Origin: Bos javanicus | Lineage: Eukaryota; Chordata; Mammalia; Artiodactyla; Bovidae | NCBI RefSeq assembly: GCF_032452875.1 | Contig: NC_083880.1 | Span: 58,230,829-58,294,828 of the forward strand | Direction: 5' to 3' | DNA length: 64,000 bases | Shown: positions 22,285-34,733 of the stretch, piece after piece | How the letters are laid out: each line of letters starts with the position of its first letter | How positions within the stretch are numbered: position 1 is the first letter of the stretch | Program-made: the position numbers and the translations under genes | Notes under the pieces: generated by a model | What the model saw: the letters and a program-made list of their open reading frames with translations, nothing else | Databases searched by the model: none | Told to the model about the DNA's origin: nothing

Positions 22285-23411
22285 CTGTGAATTGTTCACA
22301 TTTTTAAAATCCAAATCATTGTGGAAGATTTGGATTTTAAATACAGGTATTTAATTTCTGTTGAAAAATCAAGAGGTCTGGGGACTGTATTCTCATGCTA
22401 TGTGGAGGGGTCAAGTGAGATGGGTCCAGCTTCCCGGCTTCCACAACTGTCCCCATTCTCTGATCTCTTCTGTCCACAGACTGTGAGGTCAGTGGCTAGC
22501 TGCTCAAGCAGTTGGGTTTGTCACAGGTGCTGCTTTGTTTCTTGACATTAAGCCAATCAATCTTGGAAGACGAAATCTCAGTCTAGATTTCTTCTTGTGA
22601 AACTCTAATCTCTTCAGAATAGTTGTAAACTCCAAACTTCAACCCCCATCTCAGTTGCTAGGATATCTGTTACTTTCATGAGGAGAGAGAGGTCGGGAGA
22701 AAGGCAGCTGGCTGGGTACAGGTTTAGAAACTCTTTTTCCTGGAGTGATTTGGAGTCAATCAAGCCCACTGCCTGCATCTGCCCGCATCCTGACATCCCC
22801 TTAGTAACACCCAGACATGCAGCCAGCCCTGAGAGGGGTGCTCAGGATGTGGGGGAGCTCAAAGCAGAGCCCTTCACCTGCCATTTTTTCTTAGCAACGG
22901 GGCCTCCCCTGCCTTTTGGGCTTGTCTGAGAGAGTCAGGAGTTTCTATTTACCAGCCAAAAAGGAGCCTGAAGGTTTTGACTCTTGCTTTGAAATCGGTA
23001 CCTGGGGTTTGGATTGCGCTCTAAGTCAGCTAGTGTGTCTCCCTTTCTCTCTGAATCAAAAGCAAGAGGAAAAAAGGGTAGATGGAGGAACACACACTGG
23101 TGAGATTCAGAAAATGCTGTCCTAGTTTATGTCTAAAGGATATGAACTCAGTCCTTCCGAGAGTGCAGAAATTCACCGCAACCATTCCTAGCGCCAACGG
23201 ACCCTTAAGAAATTAGGGGACAAGGGTGGTCAAGGGAGCTTTGAGACGTATTTATTCACTGGGCATGGGTGTTGGGTAGGACAAGGTAGGGGAGGGAGGG
23301 AACACCCGATAGCAGCAACTCCTCAACCGGCCTGGGATTTAGTGTGCTCAGAACGGCTACCAATGGCTTCTAGAAAGAATCCAAAAGCCGAGATTAATTC
23401 CTCTTTTCCAA
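22285..23411. other. unassigned unique sequence
   Basis: No repeat or gene was recognised. Frames of up to 83 codons look random. Confidence 0.35.
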
Positions 23412-23419
23412 TGAAATTT

Positions 23420-23700
23420 CAGAGAAGGCAATGGCACCCCACTCCAGTACTCTTGCCTGGAAAATCCCATGGATGGAGGAGCCTGGTGGGCTACAGTCCA
23501 TGGGATCACTACGAGTCGGACACGACTGAGTGGCTTCACTTTCACTTTTCACTTTCATGCATTGAGGAAGGAAATGGCAACCCACTCCAGTGTTCTTGCC
23601 TGGAGCATCCCAGGGACGGGGGAGCCTGGTGGGCTGCCGTCTATGGGGTCACACAGAGTCGGACACGACTGAAGCAACTTAGCAGCAGCAGCAGCAGCAG
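23420..23700 (+). mobile_element. Bov-A2 SINE
   Basis: A complete two-monomer Bov-A2 with linker 'ttcactttcacttttcac' and a CAG tail. The target duplication is tgaaattt at 23412-23419 and 23701-23708. Its monomers give an in-frame-looking but meaningless 158-codon frame. Confidence 0.95.
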
Positions 23701-24061
23701 TGAAATTTACCTGGACTGGTGCTCCAATGCTCCCCAGAAGGTTCCCTCCAATACAGAGAAGGTGAAAATTCCTGGAAGGGAAAGAGAGGGCCGGAAAGAA
23801 ACAGAGGCAGTCCCATGAGAAAACTCTTTCTTTCTTTTCTTGAAGACTTGAGGCTGGAGCTCCTATCCTGTGGCTGTGGCCATGCCAGAGGGTCAGAGAT
23901 GCCTGGATAATACTGTGTCCCTCCCTTCCTTTCCTCCTTGCTCTCCCCTTCCACCATCCCTCTTTTTCCTATCATCTGCCTTCACTTCCTCCTTTCCTGC
24001 CTTCTTTCCAAACATTTACCACGCACCTATGGGCCCCCATGCTCTGTGCTGGGCATTTGGT

Positions 24062-24665
24062 TACTGTTGGACTTTCTTATTCATGGGTTTTCATGTCCGT
24101 AGATTCAAACAACCAAGGATTGAAAATATTCAGGGGAAAAATTCCAGAAAGTTTCAAAAAGCAAAATTTGCATTTGCTATACAAAGGAAACTATTTACGT
24201 GCATTCCCATTGTGTTAACTATTATGAGTCATCTAGGGATAATTTAAAATATATGGGAAAATAATGCAATTTATTAAGTTGTTGTTGTTGTGGTCCAGTG
24301 GCTAAATCATGTCAGACTCTGAGACGCCATGGACTGTAGCCCGCCAGGCTCCTCTGTCCATGGGCTTTTCCAGGCAAGAATACTGGAGTGGGTGGCCATC
24401 CCCTCCTCCAGGAGATCTTTCCAGACTAGGAATTGAACCCGAGTCTCCTGCATTGGCAGGTAGATTCTTTACCACTGAGCCACCAGGGAAGCCCATATAA
24501 TTTACACAATACTGTATAATTATATGGTGTATATATTTAAAGTATTTTCGTAGGTTATATGCAAATACTACTCCATTTTGTATAAGCGACTCGAGCATCC
24601 GCAGACTTTGATGTCTGTGGGGGTTTCTGGAACCAAACCCCTATGGATGCCAAAGGATGCCTGTA
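24062..24665 (+). mobile_element. MER2-like (Tigger family) DNA transposon, split by Bov-tA
   Basis: The left part (about 24062-24277: 'tagattcaaacaaccaagg', 'ttccagaaagtttcaaaaagc', 'tatttacgtgcattcc') and right part (about 24495-24665: 'cgtaggttatatgcaaatac', 'gcatccgcagactttgatg') are the two halves of a MER2-like non-autonomous Tigger element. No transposase is encoded. Confidence 0.65.
24278..24494 (-). mobile_element. Bov-tA SINE
   Basis: A full Bov-tA on the minus strand with a (GTT)n tail at its left edge, inserted in the Tigger element. The target duplication is short or diverged ('aattta' on both sides). Confidence 0.93.
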
Positions 24666-24669
24666 ATTC

Positions 24670-26740
24670 CCAGGCAAACAAGACAAGACCCAATTTCTCG
24701 TGGGGAGACAGACTGTCCCCCACTGAAGGCCAAGCAATGTGCTCTAAGAGATGTATATATGAGGTCGCCTGGAAAACAGATCAACACCTGCCTCTTGTTC
24801 TGTGCTGGCTGCCTGGCAGGTTTTGTTCCAAATGACACTGTGTGTGTACCCGTCTCCCTTGAACATTTGAACGGTTCCAATAAAATCCGATTCATCTAAC
24901 TGCCAGTTGATGAAAATTCATCAATTAAAGCAGATTCAGATGGTGCACCGTGCAGCCAACGTTTTGGCCGCAGGTTGAGGCGTCCTCTGCCACCTTCTGG
25001 GGTGAGAGCTTGTTCTGTCTCTCTCCCGATGTGCTCCAGTGCTAGCCAGCAGGGCGCTATGCTTCAGAGGAACACAGGCTTTGGCATCGTGCTCTGAAGC
25101 GGCCCCCAACATGGTCTGAACAAAAGTCCTCATTGTCTGGCAGTAGCTGGGGCTGCCCGGGGATATGCTTAGCACTGTCGGGGGCAACTGTGAACCTTCT
25201 TGCTGTACCTGGTGGGGACAGTGGCTGCTGCTGTTCTGGCTGAGGTCAATGAAGATGGCAAGTGGTCTCTCCTACCTTGGGCCCCGGATGGGCTCTTGTC
25301 ACTGTCCACGTGGGCTGCCCATCAGGAGGGGGCTGTGGAGCAGGGACTACTTTCATGGAAGCTGGTGGGATATTAGAAGAGCATTACCCAAACTGCTCTG
25401 AGTTTTGTTCTTTTAAGTGAAACTCAGTGAAAGATGATCTGTCCCAAGGCCTAATGTCACACGTTGCATTTCTCTTCTAGGGGAAGTGAACGCTGCTGGG
25501 CATCTCCTGTAATTCACACCCCTTATTTACCTGCCTAAACACACCTGGATTCTCTTTGGAGTCCCTGTGGTCATGGTGGGGTTGACATCACCCATCTATC
25601 TGCAGGGGTGGCAGGAGACTACAGTCCAAATCCATCAGCCGGGATCCATTACTTTGCCTACTGTGATTGGCTCAGGGGTGTGCATGTGACCAGGTTCTGG
25701 CCAATGAGAGCTTAGAAATGAACTTTCTAAGTTAGAACTTTCTAAATTCAGCTTAGAAACCTGAACTTTCACGGGTGCTGTTGGGAAAGAAATATTCTTT
25801 CCTCTGGGCACCAGACATTAGAATGTTTCTTTTCTCTCTAAGCATCATGGAATTCATATTTCACAACTCTTGATGTGTCAATCAAATATGGATTAAAAAA
25901 CCTCCCTTGAATTCCCTGTTCTCAGTAATTTCTAAGTGGGCAGTCAATGACTTTCCATTCTCGGCTGCCATGACCCCTCTCAATCTTTTCTCATGTGTCA
26001 TAAGTGCTCTCGCCCCATTCTTTTGGTCTCCATCTGCTAAAAAACGTGTAGTCGTTTGAGCACCTTCTTCAATTTCTTGGCTTCTTCAATCACCACGGGT
26101 TGTCTAAGTTCATCAACTACAGCACCAGCAGCCACATCACCCCCTCCTGGTCTGGTGTCCACTGATGATCTCCAACTGTCTTTGACCCTGGAGTGTGAAC
26201 TTGCTTGTGAACACTGCCTGCTGTGCACCAGGTGGTACCACCCCAGCCCCTTTGTTTGTGTCGATGCCAATGTCCTGAGCATCTTTGGTATCAATACTTA
26301 ACTATTTGTCCTCCAAATCAGTCCTTATGTCTTTCAGAGGATCACATCTTCTTTTTCTACTTTGCTTCTGCCCCAATTTTAATAATTATCTTTCTTCTCT
26401 GGCCCTGTAGTGACAGCTACAGCTTCACACTTCAAAGCATTAGAACTCAGACATCTGCCCCGAATTTTAAGCCTTTGGCATAAGTCCAAGTGTTGGGGGC
26501 AGGGAACGGATGGTGGCCGCATCTGATGAAGAATTGTGGGTGGTCAAAGCATTTTGTGGGGAGGCCGGCTGGGTGTTGGTGTGGCCAGCAGCCTGTGAGG
26601 AGGAGAGACAGAGCTCAGGGTGCCCAGGACAATAAGTCCCTGTCCACCCACTCCTCCATCCCCCACTCCTGAGCCACATACATGGAACCCCACCCTCCTT
26701 TTCATCCAGATTCCCTCATTATCCTACTTTTCAAAACTTT
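24670..26740. other. mostly unique sequence; possible old retrocopy
   Basis: No confident gene. On the minus strand 26305-26150 reads for about 50 codons without a stop, including AQDIGIDTNKGAGVVPPG. After a frame change, 26120-26042 reads VVDELRQPVVIEEAKKLKK up to a stop. Two adjacent protein-like pieces in different frames could be a decayed processed gene copy, but I do not recognise a parent. Confidence 0.25.
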
Positions 26741-26744
26741 TTAT

Positions 26745-27650
26745 TTTCCTGTACATTCGCTTTCCTAGGAAAACTTTATGATACTTGTCAAAACCTGCCT
26801 CTCTCTGACCCCTTGTGATTGAAATTATATTAAATTCACTTATTAATTCAGGAAGGACTGCTACGTTTACAAATATTGCATCTCCTCTTCCAGAAGCACC
26901 ATTTGTTTCTCTGTGTATTTAGACCTTCTAGAAAGTTCTTTAGTAAGATGTTGGGGTTTTCTGATTTTCTTCCTATTGATTTTGCAGAGCTATTCCTTAA
27001 TTTACTCCTAGATATTTTATAGTTTTTTTTTTTTTCCAGAAAGCAATTGTGAGGAGTCTATATCTTGATGTTTATATGTTGAGTTTTCCAAATGCATGTT
27101 GACTTTATTTGCCTTCCAAAGAACACATTCTTGAATATGTATATAAAGTCTATGTTTTGTTATGTGTTCTAATTTCTTAACTTTTATTTTATCTTTATTA
27201 ATTCCCTCCTTCTGCTCTTCTTAGCTTTGTTCGTTCTTTTTTTTAGTTCCTTGCTTTGACTGCTTTCTTCATTTAGTTTAGTTGTTTCTTGTTCAAATAT
27301 GAAAACATTTCAATCTCTCATTTTTTCCCTTTGAGTGCAGACTTGGCCACCTCCCATACATTTTTTATGTGGATTGTTGCTTGTATCATATTTTATAAAT
27401 AACTTCTAATTTCAGTTTTTATTTCCTCCTTGACTGGAGTCATTTCATATTTAATTTCTGACAAGTTGGAATTTTCTGTTTGTTTATTTTTATTTATCCT
27501 TTTGCTATCAGGTCAGAGTTATCTGTACAGAGTCTACATTTTGAGGTTTATTAAAGTTTTATTTTTGTTTATCCTTTTGTTATCAGATCAGAGTTATCTG
27601 TACAGTTTTACATTTTGAGGTTTATTAAAGTTTTCTTTTGGCTGAATGTA
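26745..27650 (-). mobile_element. old L1 relic, minus strand
   Basis: T-rich sequence with L1 ORF2 text in reverse: 'gattttgcagagctattcc', 'cttgctttgactgctttc', 'gcagacttggccacctccc' and 'ttcctccttgactggagtc'. It has many indels, and no frame survives. Confidence 0.5.
27493..27634. repeat. 75-bp tandem duplication inside the L1 relic
   Basis: Unit 1 (27493-27567) and unit 2 (27568-27634) share 'tttatccttttg', 'cagagttatctgtacag' and 'acattttgaggtttattaaa'. They differ by a few substitutions and small indels. Confidence 0.85.
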
Positions 27651-27654
27651 TATA

Positions 27655-28185
27655 ATGGACTTTTATAAAAATCCATCAACTGGGAGAGTGGAATATGTCA
27701 CTAGCCGGTGAGCATCAGGCTGAACATTGAAGTCCTAGAGCAAGAGAGACAGTCTGAGACCACCTCTACCCTCCACTACCCCCACCCAGGGGTAATGCTA
27801 CCCCCCACTGGGCTTAAACGCTAGTGGAGTGGGGGAGGGGCAGTTAAACAAGTAATTGCAAACACTGACCATAAAGGTTGTGATGAGACAAGTGTTCTAC
27901 AGAGATCTTGAGGTTACCCTTGAAGATTTTCTGCAGGAAAAAATATAAGCTTAATGATGTCTTAAATCCATTTGCTTCATATATTTTAGCACATTGTTTT
28001 TTCATGCATAAAGGTCATGACTGTTACATCAGCCTTGTGGAAGTTAGCATATATATGTAACAAAAATTATATATGTGTGTGTGTATTTATACATCCAAAC
28101 TAAACCTCTTGGTCATGTTTTATGCCTTGAATTCTATTGCTAATATTTCCAACAGTCCTTTTTGTGGTTGTTTCTTTGGGTTTGG
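27655..28185. other. unassigned sequence
   Basis: No repeat or gene recognised apart from a short TG-rich run near 28072. Confidence 0.35.
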
Positions 28186-28275
28186 TGTATATATATATAT
28201 ATATACACATACATACACACACACATACACAAACATACATCATATACATTTGTATATGTATATACATATTTGCAT
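28186..28275. repeat. (TA)n/(CA)n microsatellite
   Basis: An alternating TA run (about 28187-28206) passes into CA/CATA repeats and then TATG repeats. It is length-variable in kind. Confidence 0.85.
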
Positions 28276-28509
28276 ATCTTTTTTGCATATTGGGGTGTGT
28301 GTGATTTGTTTTTAAGTGTATCTCTTATAAGCTGTGTTTGAGCAGATGGTTTTTGACCCCAAGTAAAATAATCTTAAATGTCCTTGACTGATGTTCATTA
28401 TAGGAAAAAAGAGGGCTTGGACCATTTGCATGACTACTTAAAAAAGTCATTAATTGTGAAGAGCTATTGCATCCACCGCCTTGTGTTGGTCAGTTCTGAG
28501 CGATGTATA

Positions 28510-28640
28510 TACATCAGATCAGCTGATCCCAGAAGCATCCCTCTGAGGTGGGAACCTTCTAACGTCCATTTTGTGAAGGAAGAAGCCAAGGCACAGAGAA
28601 GCAGGGGGCTGCCAGTCCTGCGTCCCGCAGCTCTGAGGTG
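28510..28640 (+). repeat. MIR SINE remnant
   Basis: 'tccattttgtgaaggaagaa' followed by 'ccaaggcacagagaagc' fits the MIR core. Diverged. Confidence 0.4.
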
Positions 28641-30212
28641 GGCAGCGGGGACCTGGCCCCAGCAAGCATGCCTGTCAACTCTGCTCCCACTGACTGGACA
28701 GGAGGCCTAAGCACTCAGGAAGTGGGAGCCACCTGGTAGGGTGGCTGAGGGCTCGGTTGAGACTCTCAACCCCCCCAGGGCTGAGGGGGCTCTGGGTGGC
28801 GGAGGAGGGACTTTAAATGTTAAAACTGTCACTCTGAAGTGGGGACTCTGCCTCTGGCCTGGTGCTCTCTCCCCACTGGCCTTGGACCTCCACCTCCTCC
28901 TTCCTTCTGCCTGCAGAGTCCGGTAAAGACAGTGGGACGTGGAGGAGGAGAAATATGGGGAACTGTCTGGAATCTAGGGGACATGCGATGACTGATAGCA
29001 AACGAAGGGACTAGTCAGTTCATAGCCCCTTTGATGATGCCCTCTGCTTTCTCCCCAAACAAAGAAGTCCTGTGAGCCTCAGACTACAATAGGGCCCTTC
29101 AGGGGGGGAGAAAGGGCCCTTTTATGCCTCTGCTGGGACTTCGGTCCTTTAAGGGACCCTCCTTGTCCTGGGGGTCGGGCCATGGGAGGATCAGAGCTGT
29201 GACGAGAACAGGGTTGGGGTGGCCATCAGGACTGCCTGTGTCTGAAACTGGGGGTGTGGGGCCCCTGTGGGGAGTGAAGTGGGGGCCATCCCAGGAGGCT
29301 GCCCACCCAGGCAGTACCCACCTGAAAGCAGGTTATAGGGGCAGGAGGGGAAGCACCTTGTCCCCAGTGACCCCCTGCTGGATGGACCCTTTCTGCCTTT
29401 CTTCCAGGTAGAACCGCCCCCACCTTCTTTGAGGCTATCCCCTCAAAACTTGGCGGGGGGGGGGTCCTGTCACCCCACCCAAGGGAGGGCTACGGGAACC
29501 TTAATTGTGTTTGTCTACCAGACTGCAAGCAGAAAGCTGGCTCAGCCCCTCCCTCTCCTCTCCTCCTTTCCTTGAGAAGATTGAAACAGTTTAACTGTGA
29601 CCGGTGACCCAAGGACTAGCCAACTGCAGCCGAGGTATAACCTAGATGACCAGCTCTCTGGTCCCGTAGGGTAATGGAGCGTCACTCCTTTGGGAAGGGG
29701 TTGGGGAGGAGACCTCTCTGCTGTTTCTCCTGGGCTGTTCCCCAGGGAGGGTGTGTCTGATGCTGGCTGATAGCAAGGCTGGGGTGACAGGCCCACTCCA
29801 GGGACCTGATCAGCTGGCGATCCAGTGGTCAGGACAGCCCCTCTTCTAGCTTGTTTGTCTCTCTCCTCACCCACTTTCTGGGACAACTTCCTGTAGGGGG
29901 GCCTTGCACCCCCTTTTCCTTGAACCTCCTGCTCCTCCCTCACAAATTGTAAATCTTATCATATGATGTCTTGTGTCTGGTAAGCTTTCACAGCCTCGGC
30001 TGCTCTGGGAAAGTAAAACCTGTCTTTTAACCTGGAGTTTCTGCTGCTGGAGGCAGAGGTCATGTCTCACGAGAGGGGGAAAGTTTGGGCGGCCGGGGTA
30101 CAGCCTCACCAAAACCTCAGGGCTGCACCTGGCTTGCCTCGGTCCTGATGATGGCACCTGCCCCCTTCTAAATTCTTGGGTTTCTTTCTTCTCCATTTGG
30201 GGGCTGATTTCC
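28641..30212. other. GC-rich unique sequence
   Basis: The stretch is GC-rich but poor in CpG, so it does not look like a CpG island. A run of eleven G lies near 29453-29463. No exon, splice pair or protein family was recognised. Confidence 0.35.
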
Positions 30213-30426
30213 TCAAAGATGGTAGTAGTGGCCAATGTAGGAGACTTGGGTTCGGTCCTTGGTCTGGGAAGATGCCCTGGAGCAGGGCATGGCAACCCAC
30301 TCCAGTATCCTTGCCTGGAGAATCCCATGAACAGAAGAGCCAGGCAGGCTACAGTCCATGGTGTCACAGAGAGTTGGACACAACTGAGCATGCACGCGTG
30401 CACACACACACACACACACACACACC
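30213..30426 (+). mobile_element. Bov-tA SINE, head lost, (CA)n tail
   Basis: From 'gccaatgtaggagacttgg' it follows Bov-tA to 'gacacaactgagcatgc'. It then runs into (CA)n at about 30399-30425, a microsatellite seeded by the tail. The tRNA-like promoter half is missing. Confidence 0.88.
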
Positions 30427-30779
30427 CCGGGAGTTAGGACTGAATGCATGAACAGCTGGAGCAGGCCAGGCAGGGTGGGGCTGCCTTCCCTCTGTCAGAG
30501 GAGAGAGGACATTGTGAGTTTTCCTCAATAGCCAGGGCTCCCCAGCTTCAGCAATGAGTTCCCTCCACCTCAAAGCTGGGGTGACCTCTCGCTGGGCATG
30601 TTCTGAGACATTCAGCACCCTGCTCTTCAAGCTTGGCTAGTTCTCAGAATCGCAAAGCAGCTGGGACTGAACCCAGAGGCTGAATCAATCTGTCTGGGTG
30701 CAGCCGGGGGCTGATATTTCTAGGAAATTTCCCAGCCAGGTCTGGAAACCAGTGCCTTAGTGTAAAATGATGGCTCTAT
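30427..30779. other. unassigned sequence
   Basis: Nothing recognised. Confidence 0.3.
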
Positions 30780-30990
30780 CAGACTAGGGTTGTCAGGAAA
30801 AACACAGGATTCCCAGTTAAGTCTGCATTTCAGATGAACAATAAATACGTTTCTGGTACAAATATGTCCCAAATATTGCAGAGGACATACTTATACTAGA
30901 AGAGCTAGTAATTGTTTATTTGAATTTGAAATATTCGAAATTCAAATTAAACTGGTATATTTACTTTTTTTTCCCCCTGAAATGTGCAAT
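30780..30990. mobile_element. palindromic MITE-like DNA element
   Basis: The arms are imperfect inverted repeats around a centre near 30883. Left has 'cccagttaagtctgcatttcag', 'aacaataaata' and 'aaatatgtcc'. Right has 'ggacatacttatac', 'aattgtttattt' and 'aaattcaaattaaactgg'. This is the form of a common ancient mammalian non-autonomous DNA transposon. Confidence 0.55.
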
Positions 30991-31433
30991 CCTATACTAG
31001 ATGGTGTTTTGAATTTCTTCTAACTTGAAGAGTCCTGGAAGCGTCAAGAGTTTATTGAGCACTTACTGTGTTCCAAGCAATGCTCTGGGGCAGGGGGAAA
31101 GCAGAAGTGAGGGACCCTGGCCCTCAAAGACCCCACATTCCAGTTGGAGGAAGAGAGTGGGGGCAGAGCTGACAAAATCAGGTAAATCCACAAACCAACT
31201 GTAGCTGGCAAAGGAGCCAAAAGGAAAATAAGACTGAGGAATGGAGAGTGAGGAGAGTAGGTGGGAATATGGGGCTAGAGTGGGTGGAGATACGAACTGC
31301 AGTGGGCAGGGCAACACAAGCCAGATATGGAAGGTGGCTTTTTTTGTTGTTGTTGTTAACTTTTATTTTTCAAAATTATGGAAGTATGGTAACACACTTA
31401 CAGGAGACTTGAAAAATACAGAACAAAGTTACA

Positions 31434-31651
31434 AGCTCAGTCGCTTCAGTTGTATCCGACTCTTTTGAGACCCTATGGACTGTAGCCCATCAGGCTCCTC
31501 TGTCCATGGGGATTCTCCAGGCAAGAATACTGGAGTGGGTTGCCATGCCCTCCTCTAGGGGATCTTCCCCACCCAGGGATCGAATCCACGTCTCCTGTGT
31601 CTCTTGCACTGCTGGTGGATTTTTTTTACCTGCTGAGCTACCTGGGAAGCC
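31434..31651 (-). mobile_element. Bov-tA SINE
   Basis: A full Bov-tA on the minus strand. The target duplication is caaagttaca at 31424-31433 and caaggttata at 31652-31661. Confidence 0.93.
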
Positions 31652-31679
31652 CAAGGTTATATATAGTTTCACTATACAT

Positions 31680-31804
31680 GGAGGAGGAAATGGCAACCCA
31701 CTCCAGTGTTCTTGCCTGGAGAATCCCAGGGACGGGGGAGCCTGGTGGGCTGCTGTCTATGGGGTTGTTAAGTTGGACTGAAGTGACTTAGCAGCAGCAG
31801 CAGC
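31680..31804 (+). mobile_element. Bov-A2 single (right) monomer
   Basis: Only the second monomer of Bov-A2 is present ('gtgttcttgcctggagaatcc', 'gggctgctgtctatgggg', CAG tail). A short flanking duplication, atacat, occurs at 31674-31679 and 31805-31810. Confidence 0.88.
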
Positions 31805-31839
31805 ATACATTATAATTATTTTTTTAAGTAGATAAATTA

Positions 31840-32560
31840 GGATTTTTGGTTTAAGTTTCAATATCAAGCTCTCAAAAATTCACAGAATGAATATACAGAG
31901 AATATTAATATAGTAGACCTGAAAAGCACTGTAAGCCCATTCAGCATAATTAAGATTTATACAATTTTCATGCAATGGTAGGATACAAATTCTTTTCAAG
32001 TTCCCATAGACTATAAACCAGGGGAAAGTAGAACATATCCAGGGACATAAAACAGGTACAAAAGTTTCATGGTCTAAAGGTATTGAAATCATACAGAGTT
32101 TGTTCTCTTATCAAAGTGGAATTATGTTAGAAATCAGTATCAAAAGATATTGAAAATAACTCACCTATTTACAATGTGACATTTTACCAAGAGAGATGTC
32201 CAACTTAGCCATCAAAAGTCTCAATAAATTTAGACTGTAAAAGACACAGAGGGGGCTTGCGGAGAAGAAAGCATTTAAATGAGAAATTAGTACCAAAATG
32301 AGAAATTAATATTAAAGATACTTTAAGCAAAATCTCATGTATTTGTAAATTAAATGTCCACTTTTAAATGGTCTGTGTTTCTACGAGGCCATAACAAGGA
32401 AAATTAGAAGATCTTTGTCATAGAATAAAAATGAAGAGATAATTTACCAGAATTTTTTGCACACAGCTAAAGCTGCTCAATGAAATTAAATACAATGTGG
32501 AGTCTTGTATAAGATATGAAAACAAATAATGAACACTAGCATAAAACTTAGTTAAATTTG
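31840..32560 (+). mobile_element. L1 ORF2 relic (region between endonuclease and RT)
   Basis: L1 ORF2 order is visible: 'tcaatatcaagctctcaaaa', 'attcttttcaagttccca', 'ggtattgaaatcatacagag', 'tgttagaaatcagtatcaa' and 'gctaaagctgctcaatg'. All frames are broken by indels. Confidence 0.65.
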
Positions 32561-33460
32561 AACAAAATCTGTACTTTAGTAACCAATACTGTGTCACTTG
32601 TTAACTTCCGTTTTTTTTTCTTTTTTTTAAAACAAAATAGTATTTCCTTATATTCTCAAAGCTGGATTAGAAGATTCAAGCTTCATTCAAATTTTTTTTT
32701 AAATCACAAGATAATAAAGTTTCTAGACTTTTAGCAATACTACTAGATGCCAAAATACCTGGAACTATACCAAAGTTTTGAGTGAATATAAATTATATAT
32801 CTAGCATTCTATTCATACTAAGTCAAACAAGTGGAATCAAAATGTCATAATTCTTTTTTTTAGCTTGACTGAGACCTGTAGGAGGTGGAGCCACCAGTCC
32901 TGCAAAGGCGGTGCAGGCACAGGGGAGAGTAAGCTGGAAGGCTGGAGGGCTAGAGTGACCCCCTTGCATCCCAGGAAAAGAAAGGAGGCCAGTGAAGCCG
33001 GAGAAGAATGAACAAAGGTGACCGAAGGCAGGAGTCAGGCTACCTAGGGAAGCGTGAACTCAGACACCTGAATTTTCTGTGCAGTGGAAGCCACAGGGCT
33101 TTGGCAAGGGAGAAAAATCAGGTCTGAGTTATGCAAAGGTCACTGTGGCTTCTGCGGCGGGGGGAGTGGTGGGGTGGGAAGCAGGGCCGAATGTCCTGCG
33201 TCTACCTGCAGATGAGCTCTTCCTGCAGGTAAGCATGGCTGGTGCAGGAGAGGCAGAGCTCCTGAGAAGCTGGAAGTCTCAGCGGATGTTTTTGGGTATA
33301 ATGGGCAGGACTGATATTGAATTGGCTGCAGGGGACAAAGGAAACAGCGCTCGGGAACAACTTCTGGGTGGTGGATGCTAGTGCCAATTACTGTGATGGA
33401 GGGCTGGAGAGGGGAGGATTTGGGATTGGGGTGGGGGTCAAGAATTCTGCACCTACAGCC

Positions 33461-34721
33461 TAGCACAGCTAAGTGGAGTAAGGAGGACAAGGGCACCCTG
33501 GCTGATGTGTCCAGGAAATTGTGACCATCATGCAGGGCAGGTTCGAGTGTGTGCAAACTAAGGAGATGGGAGAGATGTGGCTGCTCTTTGGGACACGCCA
33601 ACTCTTTTTACCCTGAAGTATGAAAACAGTAAAATTACTTCAACATGCCACCCCACCCCCAATCCTCATCCCAGCTCTAGGAATTTTGCAGCTCATGTGG
33701 CTTGGCCAACCACCATGACTTTTTAATAATAATAAACAAAAACCCTGAGCAAAAGCTGATGAGCCCGTCACTAGGGGTAGATGGGAATCGGGGACCCCGT
33801 AGCTTCCCAGAATTCTTTTCTAGGGTCACTGAGTCTGCTGTGTGTTTTCAATCAGGGATCTTGGTGAGGGGAGGCTGAGAACATGTTATTTAATTGCCCT
33901 GATAGCTTCCTGCAGGCTGACCCAATGCAGGCCACGGGAAGGAAGAAAAATATCTAGACTGTTAGATTTCCTTTTGATAAAAGATCTCTTCTTTTTAGTA
34001 GTTAGTTCACTGTCTGGACAAACAGACAAGCCCACCCTTCCCATCTGGCTTGAACCTAGCCCCAGGAGGGAAGGGCCACTCTCAGTGAAGTCTCTGAGAT
34101 GAGAGGTGGTACTTGTGGTTCATGCAAAGCAAATCAATGAAGGATACATTCAGCTGCAGGTTGCATAAAATCCATCTGCCCAGAGTTCCTTGTAAACAAG
34201 GAGTGGGTTAGTGGGTTGTTGGTTCTGGGCTCAACTGTCAACTGTGACCTCAGGGATTCAGTCTTTTCTAGTTTTCTGTTTCACCATTCCTAGCATGTTG
34301 ACTATCTTCCTTACGCTTTTGCCTCATGGTCACAAAAGGTGGCTGGAGCTCCAGGTATTGCATTTCAGTTTTAGGCAAGAAGAAAGGATAAAGGTGTTGC
34401 AAGCTACATGACTCATTTATCGGGAGAAGAAAAGCTTTCCCAGAAAATCCATCATCAAACTGCCACTTGGAACAAAGCCACATGACCACTCCTAGCTGCA
34501 AGGGAGGCCGGAAAAGTAAGAAGGTGGATTTCTGAATCACCTTTGATGTTTCATGATCCACAGCTGGCTGCTGATGCCCAGGTCCATCCTGGGATCTGTT
34601 CACAAAGAAGAGGGTGGAAGTTGGGCAGGGATCTGACAGTGTCATACATGGCATTGTCCTCGACACTGACCTGCCACTGTTCAGGAAAACAGAGATGACT
34701 GCTGTGAACCTTCCTGTGAAC
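33461..34721. other. mostly unique sequence
   Basis: No gene recognised. The part from 33780 to 34100 is repeat-free. A 157-codon minus-strand frame at 34268-34741 has no recognisable family and overlaps the start of a SINE flank. Confidence 0.3.
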
Positions 34722-34733
34722 AGGATGGAATCT

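Larger units (their letters stand above)
31025..33460 (+). repeat. ancient medium-reiterated repeat, split by L1 and SINEs
   Basis: The left part (31025-31330: 'gtttattgagcacttactgtg', 'ccccacattccagttgg') and right part (32870-33460: 'ggctttggcaagggagaaaa', 'ggtcactgtggcttctg') read like the two ends of one long old repeat. Related text lies at 36690-36930, 54730-55010 and 56940-57590. I cannot name the family. Confidence 0.35.

Noticed and set aside
23342..23818. 158-codon frame
   Set aside because: Most of it is the two monomers of a Bov-A2 SINE plus flanks.
28641..29500. GC-rich stretch as CpG-island promoter
   Set aside because: CpG dinucleotides are sparse, and no TATA/Inr arrangement or first-exon frame was seen.
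29867..30437. Overlapping 154- and 184-codon frames on both strands
   Set aside because: Each runs into a Bov-tA SINE and a CA repeat, and neither resembles a family.
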